In this document: in pieces, positions 47,277 through 58,965 of the stretch | How the letters are laid out: each line of letters begins with the position of its first letter | Numbering within the stretch: position 1 is the stretch's first letter | Assembly (NCBI RefSeq): GCF_016545825.1 | Contig: NC_052618.1 | Location: forward strand, 45,392,196 to 45,456,195 | Direction: 5' to 3' | Origin: Eucalyptus grandis | Lineage: Eukaryota; Streptophyta; Magnoliopsida; Myrtales; Myrtaceae | DNA: 64,000 bases | Notes under the pieces: model-generated | Database searches by the model: none | The model's input: the letters and a program-made list of their open reading frames with translations, nothing else | Told to the model about the DNA's origin: nothing | Made by a program: the position numbers and the translations under genes

Positions 47277-48575
47277 TTATACGCGACGGGGAGCCTTGTT
47301 CTTGCAAGAACGCCTGCTTCCTTGAACTGGCTCTGAGGTATGCATCCAGTCCATTCCCAAATCCCTCTCCATGAGCTCTGCTTGCTCGTGCGGGCTACTC
47401 TCTCTGATTGAGTGAGGGACTAATGGCTTCCATTTTGTCGGGATACGATGGTTGTGGATGTAGGACATGGAGGCGTGGTGGGCTTTTTCTTCTCCCTCAA
47501 GCCCTTCAGGTACCACGATTCTTTTGTGATGGCACTTGTCCCAGGTTTCCTGAGCGGTAGAAACTTCGAATGCGTAGTCACGGCTTGTATTGAAAAGAAC
47601 TTAAGAGACCTTCCTGATGGAAGACGATGGGATCTCCTGAAGGACTCCATATTGTCGTGCCACCCGATAAGGGTGATAGAGAATGGCGCCGGTGTGGCCA
47701 AGCAACAGAATTGGGAGATCACGCTTATAAGCGAAGCGAGCTCTTTTTTCATGGAACTAACCAGCACACCGTTGGAATGCCTCAGGAGCTGGGTCTCTTA
47801 GGAAGTTTACCCAATTTAAACAGCTTGATTGGGAATATATGGTCCTAAAACCATAAATTTTTGTAATGTATTTTCAAAAGCATTTGTTTCAGACGATTGC
47901 ATAAAGTTTCGAAATTCGCTTAGGTAAGAAAAGAACTAGACTTGCAAAATTTCAGGAGAGGCTCGCATGATTTTCTCTGAGTTGTCTTTAAAACGATTAA
48001 AGGACAAGAATGTTTCAGTTAAAATCATGTTGACATAATTCCCCCCTCTTAAGATCTCGATCAACTATCCATGCCATCTTGGGAGTTATGGCATTTCTTT
48101 GATGGGGAAGATGATGAGCCCGAAAAGGCCGGAGGGAAATCTCACTTTTCGGGTCATGGGCTGATTTTGGAAACATGCATTCATAAATTCCAAGGGACAG
48201 GTTTTATGGTTATCTTCAAGAATTTGTATCATAATATGGACTTCAGTTCTTAAAAGCCGTGCTAACCCACGTATCGGGATGATGGTCGTTGATGGTTTGA
48301 TGAGCTTTTTCTCAAGATGCATTCCAAAGTGATGATGTTGTATTCTTCCGGGTTGGGGTTAGCTCAAACCTACCGAATATAAAAGTAATTGTCTTCGGGC
48401 ACCAGAAATGTGCCATGGCCTGTATGACTTCGGGACGAACAGTGATTTGAATCAATGATAGGAGATGACCGATTTTGGCTTTCATGCGCTCTTGGGCAAA
48501 CTGATCCAATTGACCCCACCATCTGAAGAGTTCCGCTTTGGGAGCAGGAATGAACTGGATATCGTCTTTCCCCAT
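47277..48575 (-). pseudogene. DUF7745-like ORF1 of the retroelement, frameshifted
   Basis: It opens MGKDDIQFIPAPKAELFRWW. The part that follows, QFAQERMKAKIGHLLSLIQI and then HFWCPKTITFIFGRFELTPT, matches the start of plant DUF7745 domains found in ORF1 of Ogre-type elements. A later block in another frame (about 47,715-47,625) reads LPILLLGHTGAILYHPYRVA and RQYGVLQEIPS, also typical. At least two frame changes separate the blocks. Function of the domain is unknown. It lies between the primer-binding site and gag, the expected place. Confidence 0.6.
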
Positions 48576-49084
48576 CGCATATAAACTGGGACTTGAAAAG
48601 CTTATCCTAAATTGCCATGGGCCAAATAAAAAGACTGAGTAAAAGTAAAGAAATCACTTTGCTTTTAAAGAAAAATGGCAAGCACAAAGACATGCGCATA
48701 GGACATGCGACTCGATTTCTAACTGAGAAAGTTTGTTGAGATTAAAAGGATATCCACCCGTCGCAGTCTCGCGTTAGCAGCTTACCCTCCTAACCTCGAC
48801 TAAGAAATTCGGGGAAAAGAAAGGCAACCTCTACATCACGGTCTCGCGTTCGAGATCATATCTTTCTTAACACCATCCTAGAAATCCTATGGCGGCCCAG
48901 GTCCGGCGGCCGGGTTGTGTGTGCCATGTGTAGTGCTAAAACATTTAAGGATGCACAGCAGTTTATAATCACAAAACAATTTATTTTAACATAATAAAAA
49001 AACTCTAAGCTATTACCTGCACAAAAGAAAAAAACCCAAGTCAGCAAAGCATTTAAACAAAGATAAAATGGCCTAAGTCCTCAA

Positions 49085-49106
49085 TGTCCCCAGCGGAGTC
49101 GCCAAG
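49085..49106 (-). other. Primer-binding site
   Basis: Two or three bases past the 5' LTR the minus strand reads TGGCGACTCCGCTGGGGAC. This motif is the tRNA-Arg-type primer site described for Ogre/Tat-like Ty3 elements; the tRNA match is from memory and not computed. Confidence 0.65.
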
Positions 49107-49107
49107 C

Positions 49108-50949
49108 TGTCGCGACCTCTCTTTTTTTCCGACGCCCGCGATCGGGTACGAGCATCTAAGGAGGCTAATGGCTCGGCTGAAATTGGTTAAGCCGGGACTC
49201 TCCCAAGTCCACCAATTCACGACTTAATGGTTCAAGTTTTTAACTTGTAAATCAATATTCAAAATGGAGTCGCCACTAATCGATTTGGGGTGGGTTGATT
49301 AGAAACCCAAGCGAAGTATCGGGAGAAATACTCACTTCTGCGCAAACTGGAAATTAGGATCGGGGACTTGATTACACTAGTTAATCACTAATGCCCTTTC
49401 GGTACCTAATCTTGTTTAAACCCTAAGGCTTTTGGAAGTTCGAGGATTTTCCATGCATTTTTGGGAGGAAAAACATTTTTTGAGTGTTTTTCTAATTTTT
49501 GGACATAAAAGGGATTTTTTTTTTTGCTTTTTTGGAAAATAAAATATTTTTTAATATTTTTCAAATATTTTTGGAAAAATAAATTATTTTTTATTTTTCT
49601 CGATTTTTTAGAAAATAAAACATTTTTCGACATGTTTTAAATATTTTTCGATTTTCTGGAAATTAAAACATTTTTTTAATATTTTTTTGAAAATAAAACA
49701 CTTTTTGATTTTTTTGAAAATAAAATATTTATTTTTTATTTATTAGAATTATTTTGTATTAAAATAATAAAACAAAATAAAACCGACCCGCGATCCGCAG
49801 GTTGGGTCCGACCCGGCCGACTCGGATTTTTCGCCTTTTTTCTTTTTTTTCTTTTTTTTTTTTTATTAAAACGACTCGTGGCCGGGCGTTTAAGGATGCC
49901 CGGCCCGGCCCGACAACCCGCTCCTCCGGCGAAACCTACCCGACCCGGCTCCAGACCCGACCCGACTCCCACCGCTCGCGGATTGCGAACCCTACCCGAT
50001 TTTCCGGGTCCTGGATCCGCTCGCAACCCAAAAATCGCAAACCCTAGGGTTTGCGAATCGCGGCGCCGAGGACATAATGCCTAGGCGCGAGGCGGCGACG
50101 GCTACGGCGGCGGCAACAAGGACGACGGCGACAGAATGGGGTTGTGATAAACGGCAGGGACGACGACGACGGGCTTTCGTTACCTTTTTTATCGCGGGCG
50201 ATCACGGCGACAGTAAGGGTTGCGATGAACGGCAGGGGCCACGGCAAGCAATGGCGAAGCTGGTGAGCTTGATCTGTGACGGTGAAGGCTACGGCGAACA
50301 GCGACGGCGACGGCGAGACCTAGTCCCGGTCAAATTTGGCCGGAACGCTCTCTCTCTCTCCCTCGAGCTCGCCCTTCGAGCTCCCCAAAGTCTCTCGGGG
50401 ACCCCTCCGAGCTCACCACACCACGACCGGCCCGAACTCGAGCTCCCGAAGTCTCGGGGACCCCAAGCCTCGGCTGGCCTCTCTCTCTCTCTCTCTCTCT
50501 CCCTCTCGTGTCTCCCTTTGTCTCCCGCCCCTCTTCGTCAACGGTGGCCTCCCTCTATTTATAGGCACGGGAGCGGCCGGTCAGCGAGGCTTCGACCCAC
50601 CGGTTGGACCGCCGTCCCATCCGCCATCATCGCTTCCTCTGGTCACGTCCTGTCGACGCCATCTGCTCCTCCGCTCCGCATGCAACTGCCGTCCGCTCAT
50701 GCTTCTTCGGCGTCACGCCTACCCGCGCGTTCTCTTCAGTGGCGCGAGGAAGAAGAAGACGACGCGGAGGGGCTGGGCTTGAGGCGATGATGGGCCGAAG
50801 GCCCATGCGGGGCTGCTTCTTTGCTTCTTTTATGTTTTCACTTTTTCGCTTTTCTTGCTGTTTTTTCTTTTTATTATCTATTTATCCAAAAAAGGAAAAA
50901 TAAAATAAAAACGCTATTAATTAAAGAAAGGGAAATTTAGGCGGCAACA
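49108..50949 (-). repeat. 5' LTR (in element sense)
   Basis: It is 1,842 bp long; on the minus strand it starts TGTTGCCGCCTAAATTTCCC and ends GGTCGCGACA. TATA box at 50,554-50,564. It is shorter than the other LTR mainly through shorter CT runs and small deletions. Confidence 0.92.
50554..50564 (-). promoter_or_regulatory. TATA box of the 5' LTR
   Basis: Minus-strand CTATAAATAGA, the likely core promoter for element RNA. Confidence 0.65.
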
Positions 50950-50954
50950 CACAT

Positions 50955-52740
50955 GACTTGAGTTCTTGCAGTTTTTCGTTGAATACTATGGTAATATTAA
51001 TATCTTCTTCTCATATTTGTCTTGAATTGCAAGATCACTTTACTCCCGCATTATTTCACTACACATAATTCGAGTGTTGAAGTTCAATTTCTTAGGAAGG
51101 AAAGGCTAATTCTGAAAAAGGGTTGGCTACAATTTTGGTCTAGCACTTGATCTTGGGAAGTTTATAACCGTTTAATCATCTAATCTAGTTATCAGTATGT
51201 TCCCCCTTACGTGAGGGCAATTATGAAGGTCTAGTAACAGTGTGGCCCTCAATATTGTGGAATATGTGCCCTCCCAATTATGAAAGATTTTACTGACAAA
51301 AAAAAAATGAAAGATTTGTCTTTTCATCTATCTTTTAAATTATCAGTCTCCTTTTGATTGTGCAAATTAGAACGGACATTTTGGTTTTTCCTCCGATGGT
51401 GTTCGATTCCCAACGTATTTTGTCACTTAGTTGATTGGCCCGACACACATTAAAAAACTAAATTAGTTGCCAAATAGCCCAAAGACTACTCAAAAGCATC
51501 AAACTTCCTACTAAAGTTACAGTGGAAAATTCTAATCCACAAGATTGTGTGAATTGTAATGGGATGAGCATGAGCGACAATGATGGACCGAAGGAGTGGA
51601 TCGGTTTACACAGTTGTAGAATAATATGCACACAATTTGCAAAGTTGCAGCTAGCACATGCTGCGTGCAATGCAATGGCTAACCGAGAATTCAAGGTAAC
51701 TATTGAGATGAAGATGTGATCATACAGCTTGTTGTCATCTTGAAAATCTTAGTCATAGAGATTCTCGAAAGTGATTAGCTAGATTGTTGAAAATTTGGGT
51801 TGTGCTGATGATAACACAACCAGTTCCATGGACTCACTTAGAAATCGCGCCGGATCAATAGTCCGATTCCTGGGTGGGTCTAGAAACTAGTGATTGGTTC
51901 CCAGTTCTCAATTTGTGGAGCTAGCCTTTTGTGAGCGGTTTTCTGTTTTAGGGTGGAAATTGGCTCACATTAAAATTGATCACCCCTACTTTGTGCATAA
52001 AATGGTGAAAAGAGAATTTGATATAAGGAGGGAAGACACAAATTTTTCATTTGGATAACATATATAGACAATATGTCGTCCTTGGAGGGGCAGAGGCTAC
52101 CACGAGTCTCCTGGGTCCGCCATGGGTCTGCCAATGAGTGCATGACCTGTATGTATCTAAATTTGAAATTATTACGTCTAGTTCCACATGGAGTAGGAAA
52201 ATCTAATGAGCTTAAAAGTCACGTCCATTCACCTTAAACTCCCAGGTGTCTCGATTGATAATTCGTGTGAAGACTTGACCCATTTGCACTCTATCCAATC
52301 GATGGATGGGAGCAAGGAGTCATTTGTGTGGGTGTGAAAGGTTCGAGGTTGGATACAAAGTCGCGATAAATAAATAGAGAAATCAATCCTAAATGTTATG
52401 TAGTTTTGGTAAGATTTATGTTTTGCAGGGAGATCAACGACGGCAAGTCTACTAAAATTCCCTTGACACAAAGACCAGACGAGCGAAAAGAATCACACAT
52501 TGAACAAAACTATCAAAAGATTTATAAGTTGGCAACTCAATACTCACCCGAAAGGTCTTATACTTAATCAAACTCTTGGCACAGACCGCACCTATCAGAT
52601 AAAATCAACAACAAAAGTAGGAGCTGAGCTCTGACTTTACTAATCATACAGAATGATACATGACATGTTATTCTGAGAAAGAAGTTCACTTGCAGGATCG
52701 AGTAAAGGAAAGAGAATTATATTCCTGGTCGAAGTAAGAT
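50955..52740. repeat. Array spacer, copy of 33.2-34.9 kb
   Basis: 51,350-52,050 and 52,200-52,740 follow the block upstream of gene B's exon 4 with scattered changes ('gttcgaggttggatacaaag', 'caagtctactaaaattccct'). No gene. The first 380 bp after the retroelement are not clearly shared. Confidence 0.55.
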
Positions 52741-52764
52741 GTTGCCCTTAAACAGCACAGAACT

Positions 52765-53840
52765 CTAGCGCCTCATGCCGCCTTCCACCTTTGGAGCCAT
52801 TGCCACTTCTCTCTGTTGCCTGGCGTTTCCTGCCCATCCTGTACACAATCCAACCATTTTAAGTCCGTACTTAATCAACACTTAAAGAAGACTAGTATGA
52901 ACACTATTTTGGAAGCTAGCCAGCACGAAGTTGTTGGAGAGGAATGGGTTTTTACCCTTCTCCATGTTGAATCCGCGGCTCTTGAGTTCTCGATACTCTT
53001 GACAAAGCGCGCAGTACATGCAGCAGCAGTGGACTAAGCAGTCGTTGCACGGATCCTCCTTCAACCCGAATTCTCGTCTCAGTTTGGTTCGGTAGCAGCA
53101 TGAATAGAGGCATGCGCACGAAGTCAGCCAGCAGATCAGCGTGTAGATTGCGCAGTTCATGACGCAAGCTGCAATCCAAGGTCGGATAAGTAAGCGCGAA
53201 TATGTAATTAGACTTTGTTAGTTTTCCAGTTATTAATTAGCCTTTCCTACAGGGAAAACTACTCTCCTATGTTTTCTGCATAGGTTGTCAAATCCAGAAT
53301 CGGGATAAGTCCATAAAATTCGACATCACATGTCCACGGTTGAACTCTAATTAACTGGGCTCTGCTTGCTCTGTGGACTGTAATTTAAGTTCTTCTTGCG
53401 CAGGCTTGATTTGTGACCCGATATTATTACAGTTTGTCCCGAACATTATCATTAGACGAAACTCCACCTATACCAAGAACTTATTCGAAAAATAACCGTG
53501 TACCTGAAGTATAATCCGAGTGCAAAATGGCAATAGTATGAAGCGATCCTCAGACATATTTGCGGACATATATACAGAAGTTATATACTCACTTGTTTCC
53601 CCCTTGTCCAGAATCTCTGATATCTGTCCGAAGGTGATGCATGGACACCAGTAGGTGATGCAGCCTGCAAGCAACACGGAGTTGCATGGATTTATTACTG
53701 GATACGTAAAAGAGAAAAGGAGAAGAAGAAGCTGAGGATATAAACAGATTTCTGTTACAGCTTTTGATGTCGTCGAAGCAGCCGCAGAGGCCAGTGCTCC
53801 AAGGGTGTTCTCCCACATCGTGGGGTCTGGTTGAGCTCAT
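52765..53840 (-). CDS. PLAC8/PCR-family protein, gene C, complete
   Basis: There are four exons: 53840-53759 (82 nt), 53664-53593 (72), 53168-52956 (213) and 52838-52765 (74). They total 441 nt and encode 146 aa. Donors are GTAACA, GTGAGT and GTAAAA; all acceptors are CAG; all introns are phase 1. It starts MSSTRPHDVGEHPWSTGLCG with only a short N-terminal tail, unlike gene D. The PCR motif reads CCITYWCPC at residues 28-36. The hydrophobic Cys-rich span (AIYTLICWLTSCACLYSCCY) lies at about 58-77; then EDPCNDCLVHCCCMYCALCQ and QEYRELKSRGFNMEKGW complete the domain. It ends GMRR. Length and layout fit plasma-membrane PCR proteins that export divalent metals or affect their distribution. This is the only short-type copy here without a break. 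Inverted W-box pairs lie 0.63 and 1.03 kb upstream. Confidence 0.93.
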
Positions 53841-54265
53841 GCTGGTGGGCCGCGGGTGGCGAAGAGATAATGCAGAGTTTCAGAGATCCGCTTCGTTTTA
53901 GGGATCAATGTGTAGGCACCCAGTGAAAAACGAAGGGTGAAGATGGACAGAGAAACGAAAAGAGCTAGTTGCACTCTAGATGAAGCTGGAATGACGAGGG
54001 GACGGACGTGATTTTAAAGACCATCGAGGACATGGTGCCTTTGCGAAAATTTTCTCTGTGATTATTTAAAAAACAAAATGTTCAAACGTCCTTTCTGTTT
54101 TACATTTTCATGAATTTCGAGTCTCTTGTTGATTTTTCAGAGCAGTAAGGACGTTTTGGTTATTCCTGTCCGATTCATAACATGTTTTGTCACTCTTGTA
54201 TTGGCCCAACATTTACAAAATATCTAAACGAGTTGCCAAATAGCCCAAAAAACTAACACATGGGT
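53841..54265. other. Gene C 5' flank
   Basis: About 53,850-54,060 still follows the upstream DNA of gene B (36,930-37,130: 'tttaaagaccatcgaggac'). From 54,120 a partial third copy of the 33.2-kb block begins. No gene. Confidence 0.55.
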
Positions 54266-54468
54266 GTCGGGTTTTCCATGTGGAACAAGGTGAATCCATG
54301 GAAAAGGTCCGGACAAAGCAAAAGAGAAACAGATAAGCTTTGCGAAATGGCGTGAATTATTTGCCCTCGAACTCCTTTCGGGCAGTAGGGTAACCATCGG
54401 AAAGGTCCACCGTCGTCGTGTTCGTCGAGCGAAGGGGACTGCTGGCGCTGGCCTTCGCGGTCTCCGTA

Positions 54469-54489
54469 GTCAACCGCAAGACTGTTGAC
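54469..54489. promoter_or_regulatory. Inverted W-box pair, 0.63 kb upstream of gene C
   Basis: GTCAAC-N9-GTTGAC, same arrangement as 31,188-31,208. Confidence 0.4.
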
Positions 54490-54868
54490 CCGAAGAATTT
54501 CGTCCATTCTTCCAAGCTTTGTCCTCCAGTGAACGTGGACCGCTCCCCGCCAAGCACGCATCGTAGGAAAGCGATGTGAAACGACCTCATAAAAGCCTAA
54601 GAGAAAAGTATCCCAAAAGAGACGGTAATCCCCTTCAAGGCAATAGTACATCATCGGATAGAACGAGATCAGTTTTTCTTCTTCAAATCAACGTTGGTGT
54701 TTAATCTGCGACACAAAGACGCTCGATCCCATGGTGTATCTTCGATCGGTGAGACATGTGATTCCTGGCTCATCTTCCGCATTCATTTTAGGAGTTCGAT
54801 TTAGTGTCGAATCCGTTTTAGGAATAAGTAAATCCCAACAGTTAGCGCTAGCCTTCACGGACTCCGTA

Positions 54869-54889
54869 GTCAACAGCAAGACTGTTGAC
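54869..54889. promoter_or_regulatory. Inverted W-box pair, 1.03 kb upstream of gene C
   Basis: GTCAAC-N9-GTTGAC, third copy of the conserved site. Confidence 0.4.
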
Positions 54890-55010
54890 CCAACAAAAGG
54901 AACGAATCGAAGAATTTTGTCCATTTTTCCAAGCTTTGTCCTCCAGTGAACGTGGACTGTTCCCCGCCAAGCACGCATCGTAGGAAAGCGATGTGAAACG
55001 ACCTCATGCT

Positions 55011-56035
55011 CATATATAATGACATAAATGGTATCTAAACTTTAATTTAATATATAATGTTGCCTTCGAATTTTCAAATTGTTAAATAGGCATTTAAGCT
55101 TTTAGTTCATATTTAATTTAATCTTTGGATTATAAAGTTTAAAAACTATATTGACATATGAGAGAGGATCACTGGCGGTCGGCCTTGCCCAGCCCTCTGT
55201 GGGCATTGCCAATGGCCGGTCAGCCACCAGTGAAGAAGGAATAAGAACCAGAAAAAAAAAATAGAAGAAAAAAAGGAAAATGAAAAAAATGTCCTTAACT
55301 AGGCCCTTATTTGAAATAAGTATGATCATTTCAAGCCCCTATTTGAAATAAGGTTTATTTCGGGTTCTTATTTGAGAAAATGAGAGTACTTGGAGCCCTT
55401 TTCTGAAATTTTCCATAAGTTCTGGGATCACCTTATATATTAAGGTAAAATTCACGAACCATATTGAATAAATTTAAAGTTCATTGACCACATTGCGCAT
55501 TGCATTGAAGTTGAGGGACCATTTATGTCAGTCCTTTATTACAGTACTTGTTCTTATATTTTTGTAGCGCGTATTGAGTTTAATTAATGTTCTGTAATTT
55601 GTGTTTTACAATTTTTGTTGGAAGAACCTTTCTTCACATCTCTACATTTTAAAATTTCGTTTATTCTAATTTCTATGGAGTTTTATTTCCATGCAAAGAA
55701 TTTGGGAAAATTATTAAAACAATCCTAAACTTACTGCAATATTTTCAATTCAGTCATATATATTTTATTTTACCAATTTAATCATAAACCTCTTGTAACT
55801 ATGTTCATTTAGTCTATACGTGGATGTCGCCCGTCCAGCCAACATTGACGTGACAATTTTCTAATAATATTTTTTAATTTTTTTCTTTTTTTCTTTCTTG
55901 TCTATAGATAGATACCAATTGAATGTATATAGGTTTAATACGTTCATTTGAATATATAGTACATTCAAAATCTGACCTCAGCGTCTTTTTTCTTATTCAC
56001 CAATATTGGAGTGGGAATCCTTCAATTTAAGATCA
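55011..56035. other. Intergenic DNA with MITE relics
   Basis: 55,160-55,240 is a GC-rich 'ggccggtcagccacc' type core like those in the elements at 23.7 and 32.7 kb. 55,400-55,540 is a half copy of the foldback MITE at 5.7 kb. 55,700-55,910 is a half copy of the family at 32.7 kb. No gene. Confidence 0.5.
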
Positions 56036-56039
56036 AAAG

Positions 56040-57333
56040 GTTAACTTTAGGGTTAAAACCACGGAAAATCCTAGACTATCATACATGTGACAAATTTACC
56101 TTCTGTTAATTTTCAATAAATTTTACTGTCAAATTACTAAGTTAAACAACACGCGGCAGTTGACAGATTTACCAGTTTGAGATTTTACTCTCGATTTGTC
56201 ACATGCTAGTTTGTGATTTTTTATTTTATTAATTCAATTTAACGAAAATTTGCAAATGGTAAATTTATTATAAAGAAACAAATTTATCGTTTTGGGTGAT
56301 AAAAAAAATTACTTGAGGATAATTTTGTCACAGATTTATCAATTTGGGATTTTTGGTAGTCAAAAAGCTAGTTTATAGTAAATTTATCATAAATGTAATA
56401 ATTTGAGTTAAATTGTTAATATGTGCCTTTTTTTTCTCAAGGTTAATGTCGTTTTCCTATGGTCCACTCGCTTTTGTAATTCTTTTTCCATGCCCATGGT
56501 CTTTTTGTTTCCTAGTGAATTTCGGCCCCACAATGTTAATTTAAAATCATAACCTGTGGTGCAGTTGAAACTTTCCATTATTAAGGCATGATTTTTGTTT
56601 ATAAGTATAAAGCCTGGGATGGCATACCAGCTCTAGCGACTCTCTCTGGCGTTGCCAGAAGTCCAGAGTAGCCCGGAATCCCCTATGGTTGCGAATTGAG
56701 GCGAGATATATCCACATTGTATATTCAGGACTCGAAGATCCGAGTTTTAGCGAGCATGTCCCTTCTACCTTACCGAGATGCTAGCCAGTCGAGAAGTCAT
56801 AAATCAAACACCCCCCCCCGATTGTTGTTACATATACGGCTCACGCAGTTTTCCATTTTGGCTGTTTGACTAATTTTTGGCACATGGTGTGTGAATTGTT
56901 TTGGTTTTTTTTCCTCTAATTGGCCTATGGACAATACGTACGTCGCTCTGGTGTTGGTGATCCATCACACTCGCACGTTACATAAGTTTCCAAATAGAAA
57001 AAGTCATCTCCAAGACATCCGAACTTTGAACTCCACTACGTATTAATCGGACGTCCTTCCCGTTTTACTTTTTCCTTTTTTTTTTAATTTTAAATTTCGA
57101 GTTCCCCTTTTGATTTTTCAGAGCAGAAAGGACATGTTGATTTTTTCCACCGATCTTGCCCGATGCACACAATATGTTTTGTCGTTCATTCTATTGGCTG
57201 GGCCATTCAAAATATCTGCATGAGCTGCCAAACAACCCAAGAAACCATGCCAAAAAGTCTTCAAACTTCGTAGTAAAGTCACGGGGGAAAGTTCCAGTGC
57301 ATTGCGGTTGCGAATAGGAATGTGAGCATGACC
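56040..57333. repeat. Duplicated block, copy of 31.56-33.43 kb
   Basis: It follows 31,560-33,430 in order but lacks the MITE at 32,665-33,170. It ends at 57,333, where a copia LTR breaks it in the middle of the phrase 'gtgagcatgacc'. Confidence 0.7.
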
Positions 57334-57687
57334 TGTTGGAGAAGGTTACAATTGTTAGACAAAATAATTCATATGCGGAAGCCAGGATCAATCGAAGACA
57401 AACCTCCAGCCATTGTTCTTGTTCACGTTCGCTAGAAAACCTGAAATTAAACAAAATCGGGGACACTCTACTACCCAATTCACTGCATCGATGGTGTATT
57501 CGAATGAGAGAGTTTGAGTTAGATCTTTGTCATCACACGTCAGAAATGAACGTATGTTCCTATTTATACATCGTCTCCCATCAAGACGGACGATTGTCAC
57601 GAAATGGTACGAAGCGTGGATCGAACAGTCGCAACTTTAAGAGAAAATTTGGGTAAAAAATGTGGGATCACAAAAAAATAAATAACA
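57334..57687 (-). repeat. Ty1/copia LTR (3' LTR of a minus-strand copy)
   Basis: It is 354 bp; on the minus strand it starts TGTTATTTATTTTTTTGTGA and ends CCTTCTCCAACA. A polypurine tract (AAGTGGGAGAA on the minus strand) abuts it at 57,688-57,700. The outer flank is TGACC. The partner LTR is not in the window or is lost. Confidence 0.8.
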
Positions 57688-58019
57688 TTCTCCCACTTGA
57701 TCCCATCATTTTCATCATACGAATTATCCAACTAATTCCACAAAAACTTTATGCTTAAAGAAAAGAAACAAAACACATGAATCATGGCGACATGTCCTCT
57801 AAGAGTGAGTAATATCTTCCATGTATCACAATGCATCTTATTTCTTTAATGTCAGCCTATATGTGACAACATATCTTAATGAATAAACCTCATGTTTATT
57901 CCAGAACCAAGGATAAATGTTATTCTCATAAACAACAAAATGTGTACACAAAAATTGAGAATCAACATTACAACTGAATAAGAGTTTCATACAACAAAAA
58001 TCGTTCAAATGACGACAAA

Positions 58020-58952
58020 TTACATGATGGGACCTATTCCCATACTAGTTACATGATCCTTATACTTCATTGGTGGCATGCCTTTAGTTAAAGGATCGGC
58101 TATCATCAATTCAGTGCTAACGTGTTCAATGACCACTTTATTCTCCTTAACACGTTCCCTTATAGCTAAATACTTAATGTCGATATGCTTACTTCGACTG
58201 CCACTTTTGGCATTTTTAGCCATAAAAACCGCAGCTTAACTGTCACAATATATTCTTAATGGCCTAGAAATAGAATCAACAATTCTAAGCCCAGCAATGA
58301 AACTCTTCAACCATAGACCATGCGAGGTAGCCTCAAAACAAGAAACGAACTCAGCCTCTATAGTGGAAGTAGCAGTCAAAGTCTGCTTGGCACTTCTCCA
58401 TGACACGGCTCTGCCAGCTAACATGAAAATGTATCCATATGTTGATTTTCGTGAATCAATGCAACCCGCGAAGTCCACATCCGAATAACCGACCACTTCC
58501 AAGTTGTCAGTCCGTCCATACATAAGCATATAGTCTTTGGTACCTTGAAGGTATCTCAATACTTTCTTTGCAGCTCTCCAGTGATCTAAACCTGGATTAC
58601 TTTGATATCTTCCCAACATTCCCACAGCAAAAGCGATGTCAGGTCGAGTGCAAACCTGAGCATACATCAAGCTTCCAACAGCAGAAGCATATGGAATGTT
58701 GTACATTTGTTCCCTTTCTAGATCATTCTTCGGGCATTGGTTCAAATTGAACCTGTCACCCTTCACAATGGGTGCTATACTTGGTGAACAATCCTTCATC
58801 CGAAATCTCTCTAGGACCTTATTGATATAGGTTTCTTGAAATAGTCCTAAAATTCCTCGAGGTCTATCTCTATGGATCTTAATGCCAATGACATAAGATG
58901 CCTCACCCATATCCTTCATGTCAAAACTCCTAGAGAGGAATACTGTTTTGAT
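58020..58952 (-). pseudogene. Ty1/copia pol 3' part: RT end and RNase H
   Basis: The minus-strand frame has the end of reverse transcriptase (MKDMGEASYVIGIKIHRDRP, then YASAVGSLMYAQVCTRPDIA) and RNase H (GYSDVDFAGCIDSRKSTYGY, TATSTIEAEFVSCFEA, SKHIDIKYLAIRERVKENKV, STELMIADPLTKGMPP). A TAA interrupts it at about 58,238, after IYCDS. The RT active-site part is missing: the frame begins shortly before MKDMG and then breaks. At 58,953-58,970 the sequence switches to plus-oriented copia DNA. Confidence 0.88.
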
Positions 58953-58965
58953 GGAAGCTATTGGG

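Larger units (their letters stand above)
37161..50949 (-). mobile_element. 13.8-kb LTR retrotransposon, non-autonomous, Ty3/Ogre-like
   Basis: Two similar LTRs (37,161-39,086 and 49,108-50,949) lie in the same direction and start/end TG...CA. They are flanked by an exact CACAT duplication (37,156-37,160 and 50,950-50,954). Orientation is minus: TATA boxes in both LTRs, the primer-binding site and the polypurine tract all point that way. Inside, in reading order, are a DUF7745-like ORF1, two gag-like regions and then about 6 kb of minisatellites and non-coding DNA. I see no protease, reverse transcriptase, RNase H or integrase motifs, so it must rely on another element. It split the PLAC8 tandem array between genes B and C. 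Confidence 0.9.
54266..55010. repeat. Two copies of the 30.9-31.35 kb segment
   Basis: 54,280-54,600 and 54,840-55,010 both repeat the segment of 30.9-31.35 kb, ending 'gccaagcacgcatcgtagga' and 'aagcgatgtgaaacgacctc'. So this part is present three times in the window. No conserved frame. Confidence 0.65.
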
